NCBI RefSeq assembly: GCF_038432375.1
Contig: NZ_JBCAUS010000003.1
Span: 186,001 to 250,000, forward strand
Direction: 5' to 3'
Length of the DNA stretch: 64,000 nucleotides
Origin: Methanococcoides sp. LMO-2
GTDB taxonomy: Archaea > Halobacteriota > Methanosarcinia > Methanosarcinales > Methanosarcinaceae
Part shown: positions 61,405 to 64,000 of the stretch, in pieces
How positions within the stretch are numbered: the first letter of the stretch is position 1
Layout: each line of letters begins with the position of its first letter
Notes under the pieces: model-generated
Database searches by the model: none
Seen by the model: only the letters and a program-made list of their open reading frames with translations
What the model was told of the DNA's origin: nothing
Position numbers and translations under genes: made by a program

Positions 61405-62629
61405 ACTCCCAGCCTTCCATATATTCGGTCTGGTGGGATTCAAGTTCATCAATTTCTATGCCCATTGATTTGAGCTTCAGTTCAGCAACATACATATCAA
61501 GGTCACGAGGTACCGGATGTACTCCTGCCTCAAGCTTGTTCTCTGCGATGTGCTTAACACATAATGCCTGGTTTGCAAAGCTCATGTCCATGACCTCTGC
61601 AGGGTGTCCGTCACCTGCTGCAAGGTTAACAAGCCTTCCATCAGCAAGAACGTTGATCTTCCTGCCACCGACATTGTACTCCTTGATGTTGTTCCTGACG
61701 ATCTTGATCGTATCTGCCATTGCAGTGAGCTCTTCAAGGTTGATCTCCACATTGAAGTGACCGGAGTTTGCAAGGATCGTACCGTCCTTCATGACCTCAA
61801 AGTGTTTCCTGGTAAGGACATCAACGTTACCAGTGGTTGTCACGAATATGTCACCATACTTTGCAGCTTCTGTCATTGCCATTACACGGTGGCCGTCCAT
61901 ACGTGCCTCAAGTGCCCTTATAGCATCGACCTCTGTCACGATCACATCAGCACCGAGTCCTGATGCGCGCATTGCTGCGCCTCTTCCACACCAGCCATAC
62001 CCGCCGATAACGACGGTCTTTCCTGCAACAAGCAGATTGGTGGTCCTCATGATACCATCCCAGGAGGACTGGCCGGTCCCATAGCGGTTATCGAAAAGGA
62101 ACTTGGTCATTGCATCATTGACAGCAATTACAGGCATCTTAAGAGCACCGTCCTTGTCCATTGCCTTGAGCCTGTGGATACCGGTTGTGGTCTCTTCACA
62201 GCCACCAAGGATCTCAGGGATCATGTCCTGGCGTTCTGTGTGAAGCTTGAAGATAAGGTCTGCACCATCATCAATGGTTATGTCAGGCTTCATATCAAGC
62301 ACTTTGTCAATAGCCTCATAATATTCATCGCCGCAGCAATCATATTTAGCATAGCATTCGATGTTATCCCTTGTATTAAGGGCAGCTGAAACGTCATCCT
62401 GTGTGCTCAGTGGATTACAGCCGGTAATAGCTACCTCTGCACCACCAATTGCAAGGGTCTCAACAAGAGCAGCGGTCTTTGCCTCAACGTGAAGCGCCAT
62501 TGCGACCTTATGCCCTTTAAGAGGCTGATCGCGCTCAAAGTTCTCCCTGATGATAGACAGCACGGGCATGTGGTTGCGTACCCAGCCGATCTTCATATCA
62601 CCGGATTCTATCAATTCTTTTTCACTCAT
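61394..62629 (-). CDS. ahcY: S-adenosylhomocysteine/S-inosylhomocysteine hydrolase
   Basis: 411-aa NAD-dependent hydrolase. NAD motif VVIGGYGWCGRGAAMRA, substrate region DDGADLIFKLHTER and HVEAKTAALVETLAIGGAEV are visible. Archaeal homologues are shorter than the eukaryotic enzyme, as here. In M. jannaschii the corresponding enzyme prefers S-inosylhomocysteine after deamination of SAH by DadD (established). The neighbouring gene is a DadD-like deaminase, so the same route is likely here. It recycles the SAH formed by many methyltransferases. Confidence 0.93.
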   Translation of the reverse strand: MSEKELIESGDMKIGWVRNHMPVLSIIRENFERDQPLKGHKVAMALHVEAKTAALVETLAIGGAEVAITGCNPLSTQDDVSAALNTRDNIECYAKYDCCGDEYYEAIDKVLDMKPDITIDDGADLIFKLHTERQDMIPEILGGCEETTTGIHRLKAMDKDGALKMPVIAVNDAMTKFLFDNRYGTGQSSWDGIMRTTNLLVAGKTVVIGGYGWCGRGAAMRASGLGADVIVTEVDAIRALEARMDGHRVMAMTEAAKYGDIFVTTTGNVDVLTRKHFEVMKDGTILANSGHFNVEINLEELTAMADTIKIVRNNIKEYNVGGRKINVLADGRLVNLAAGDGHPAEVMDMSFANQALCVKHIAENKLEAGVHPVPRDLDMYVAELKLKSMGIEIDELESHQTEYMEGWECGT

Positions 62630-62707
62630 ATTTGGATCTCCAACTTAAAGCGTAATATATAGTAACATACTGTATAACGTAATCAATTCAATAGATGAAC
62701 AGCCATA

Positions 62708-64000
62708 TTATTTCTTCGCATCCACACGGGATATCAGTTCAGCTGCTGCATCACGGGCCTCATCGATGACCTTCTGCTCATCCATGCAAACGACCCTGTA
62801 ATCATCCATAAGCACCTTACCATTCACAATCGTGGTCCTCACATCACTGCTTCCTGCAGAGTAAACAAGGTGTGAAGGAACATCATACAATGGATTGAGA
62901 TGTGCTTTGTTCATGTCAACAATAATGACATCTGCATTATAGCCTTTCCTTATCATTCCACTATTAATATCAAGCGCCTTTGCACCATTAACGGTGCCCA
63001 TCTCAAGCACCTGCCTTGCAGGAAGTGCCATCGGATCCATTGTATCAACCTTCTGTAACAGGGCTGCCGCTTTCATTTCCTCGAACATGCCAAGATTGTT
63101 GTTGGAAGCACAGCCATCAGTACCAAGACAGACATTAGCTCCACGGTCAAGCAATTTTGTTACAGGAGCAATGCCTGATGCAAGCTTCATGTTGCTTACA
63201 GGATTGTGAGAAATGTTCACATTGTTGTTGCGCAGAATATCCATGTCACCATCGGATAGCCAGATACAATGTGCAGCAAGCACATCGGGACCAAAGAAAT
63301 CAATGCTGTCCAGCATGTTCACAGAACACATGCCATATTGCTCTTTCATCTGGTTCAGCTCGGCCTCGGTCTCAAGCACATGGATGTGGATCTTCGCATT
63401 GTCCTCCGTAGCCTGCTCCCTGACCTTCATGAGGAACTCCTTTGAACAGGTGTTCGGAGCATGCGGACCATACATAGCAGAGATCCTGCCATCTGCCTTA
63501 CCGTTCCACTCATTAACGAAGGACTTGCCTTCCTTGAGTTCCCTCTTGCCTTTCTCCTCGTCCCACAGTTCGATCATACCATAGGAAAGGGCAGCTCTAA
63601 GGCCTGAGGACTCGACAACTTTACCGACCTCATCCATGAAGAAGTACATGTCTGCAAATGCAATGGTACCGCTCTTGATCATTTCAAGACATGCAAGACG
63701 AGTACCTGCATAGACATCTGATGCTGTCAGTTCTGCCTCTGCAGGCCAGATATGATTCTCAAGCCAGTCCGAGAGAGCAAGGTCATCTGCATATCCCCTG
63801 AAAAGGGTCATTCCCGCATGAGTGTGGGTGTTAATAAAACCGGGCATCACAACACTGCCCTGTGCATCAATTACAATGTCAGCCGCCTCTTCTGTCTTCT
63901 CGCAAACATCTGTGATCCTGCCATCCTCAATAACAACAACACCATTCCTGATGTTGTCCACGGACGGGTCCATTGTAAGAATATAACCGTTCTTTATTAT
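62708..64000 (-). CDS. dadD: 5'-deoxyadenosine/SAH deaminase (DadD-like amidohydrolase), 5' end cut
   Basis: At least 421 residues of a metal-dependent amidohydrolase. NTHTHAGMTLFRGYADDL (metal HxH), IHVLETEAEL, AHCIWLSDGDM and GTDGCASNNNLGMFEE carry the metal and catalytic residues of the MTA/SAH deaminase family. The frame continues past Met 63973 to the window edge (IIKNGYILTMDPS), so the real start lies outside. In methanogens such enzymes deaminate 5'-deoxyadenosine (from radical SAM reactions), SAH and MTA. Located 78 nt upstream of the hydrolase gene, same strand. Confidence 0.88.
   Translation of the reverse strand: MIKNGYILTMDPSVDNIRNGVVVIEDGRITDVCEKTEEAADIVIDAQGSVVMPGFINTHTHAGMTLFRGYADDLALSDWLENHIWPAEAELTASDVYAGTRLACLEMIKSGTIAFADMYFFMDEVGKVVESSGLRAALSYGMIELWDEEKGKRELKEGKSFVNEWNGKADGRISAMYGPHAPNTCSKEFLMKVREQATEDNAKIHIHVLETEAELNQMKEQYGMCSVNMLDSIDFFGPDVLAAHCIWLSDGDMDILRNNNVNISHNPVSNMKLASGIAPVTKLLDRGANVCLGTDGCASNNNLGMFEEMKAAALLQKVDTMDPMALPARQVLEMGTVNGAKALDINSGMIRKGYNADVIIVDMNKAHLNPLYDVPSHLVYSAGSSDVRTTIVNGKVLMDDYRVVCMDEQKVIDEARDAAAELISRVDAKK

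Overview
The window looks like chromosome from a methylotrophic methanogen of the Methanosarcinaceae. Evidence seen in the sequence: split archaeal RNA polymerase subunits (B''/B'/A'/A'') in the str-type ribosomal block, an FmdE-family protein, an Msr-type DUF1724 regulator, a corrinoid methyltransferase system, PGF-CTERM surface proteins and GGTGAT/GGAGG ribosome-binding sites. No recognised gene uses TAG as its only working stop. Instead TAG interrupts four otherwise intact genes in frame (26856-26858, 31430-31432, 35863-35865, 38701-38703), and a fifth TAG (32263-32265) is backed by TGA two codons later. This is what a pyrrolysine-decoding (UAG-sense) genome looks like, and standard gene calling would break these genes.

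Layout. 1-3.2 kb: aroA, a geranylgeranyl-reductase-family flavoprotein and an ACT-domain regulator. 3.3-7.3 kb: Ni/Co ECF transporter operon led by a His-rich PGF-CTERM protein. 7.8-10.6 kb: a DRE-TIM carboxylate synthase and a dicarboxylate symporter. 10.7-15.4 kb: accessory stretch with a frameshifted STAND ATPase, gene relics and a bacterial-type monomeric isocitrate dehydrogenase. 15.8-36 kb: the corrinoid region described next. 36-47 kb: mixed housekeeping genes (uvrA, FmdE-like, purB, a superoxide reductase-like protein, a sensor kinase, tRNA-Arg). 47.3-61.1 kb: rps10-tuf-fusA-rps7-rps12-nusA-rpl30e-rpoA2-rpoA1-rpoB1-rpoB2-rpoH, all on the minus strand, then tRNA-Lys. 61.4-64 kb: S-adenosyl/S-inosylhomocysteine hydrolase and an amidohydrolase deaminase cut by the window end.

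The most interesting part is 15.8-36 kb. Two convergent operons carry a UroD-type methyltransferase with an intact HxC...C zinc motif, a small Cys4 redox protein, a Tes/MJ0619-like radical SAM enzyme, a PaaK-like AMP ligase and an aquaporin (plus strand), against a corrinoid protein, a membrane protein, an aldehyde dehydrogenase with an in-frame amber codon, a short-chain dehydrogenase and a DUF5714 Cys-rich protein (minus strand). The promoters of the methyltransferase and of the corrinoid protein are about 187-bp near-copies of each other in inverted orientation. They share a TTGATNNNATCAA palindrome, also present upstream of an Old-Yellow-Enzyme-type Fe-S flavoprotein (16.4 kb), and a second dyad just after the TATA box. 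A DUF1724 regulator and two PAS/GAF sensor kinases lie directly upstream of the corrinoid gene. I infer one regulated methyl-transfer regulon whose substrate is unknown; the AMP ligase, dehydrogenases and enoate-reductase-like flavoprotein suggest carboxylic-acid or aldehyde chemistry rather than simple methylamine or methanol use.
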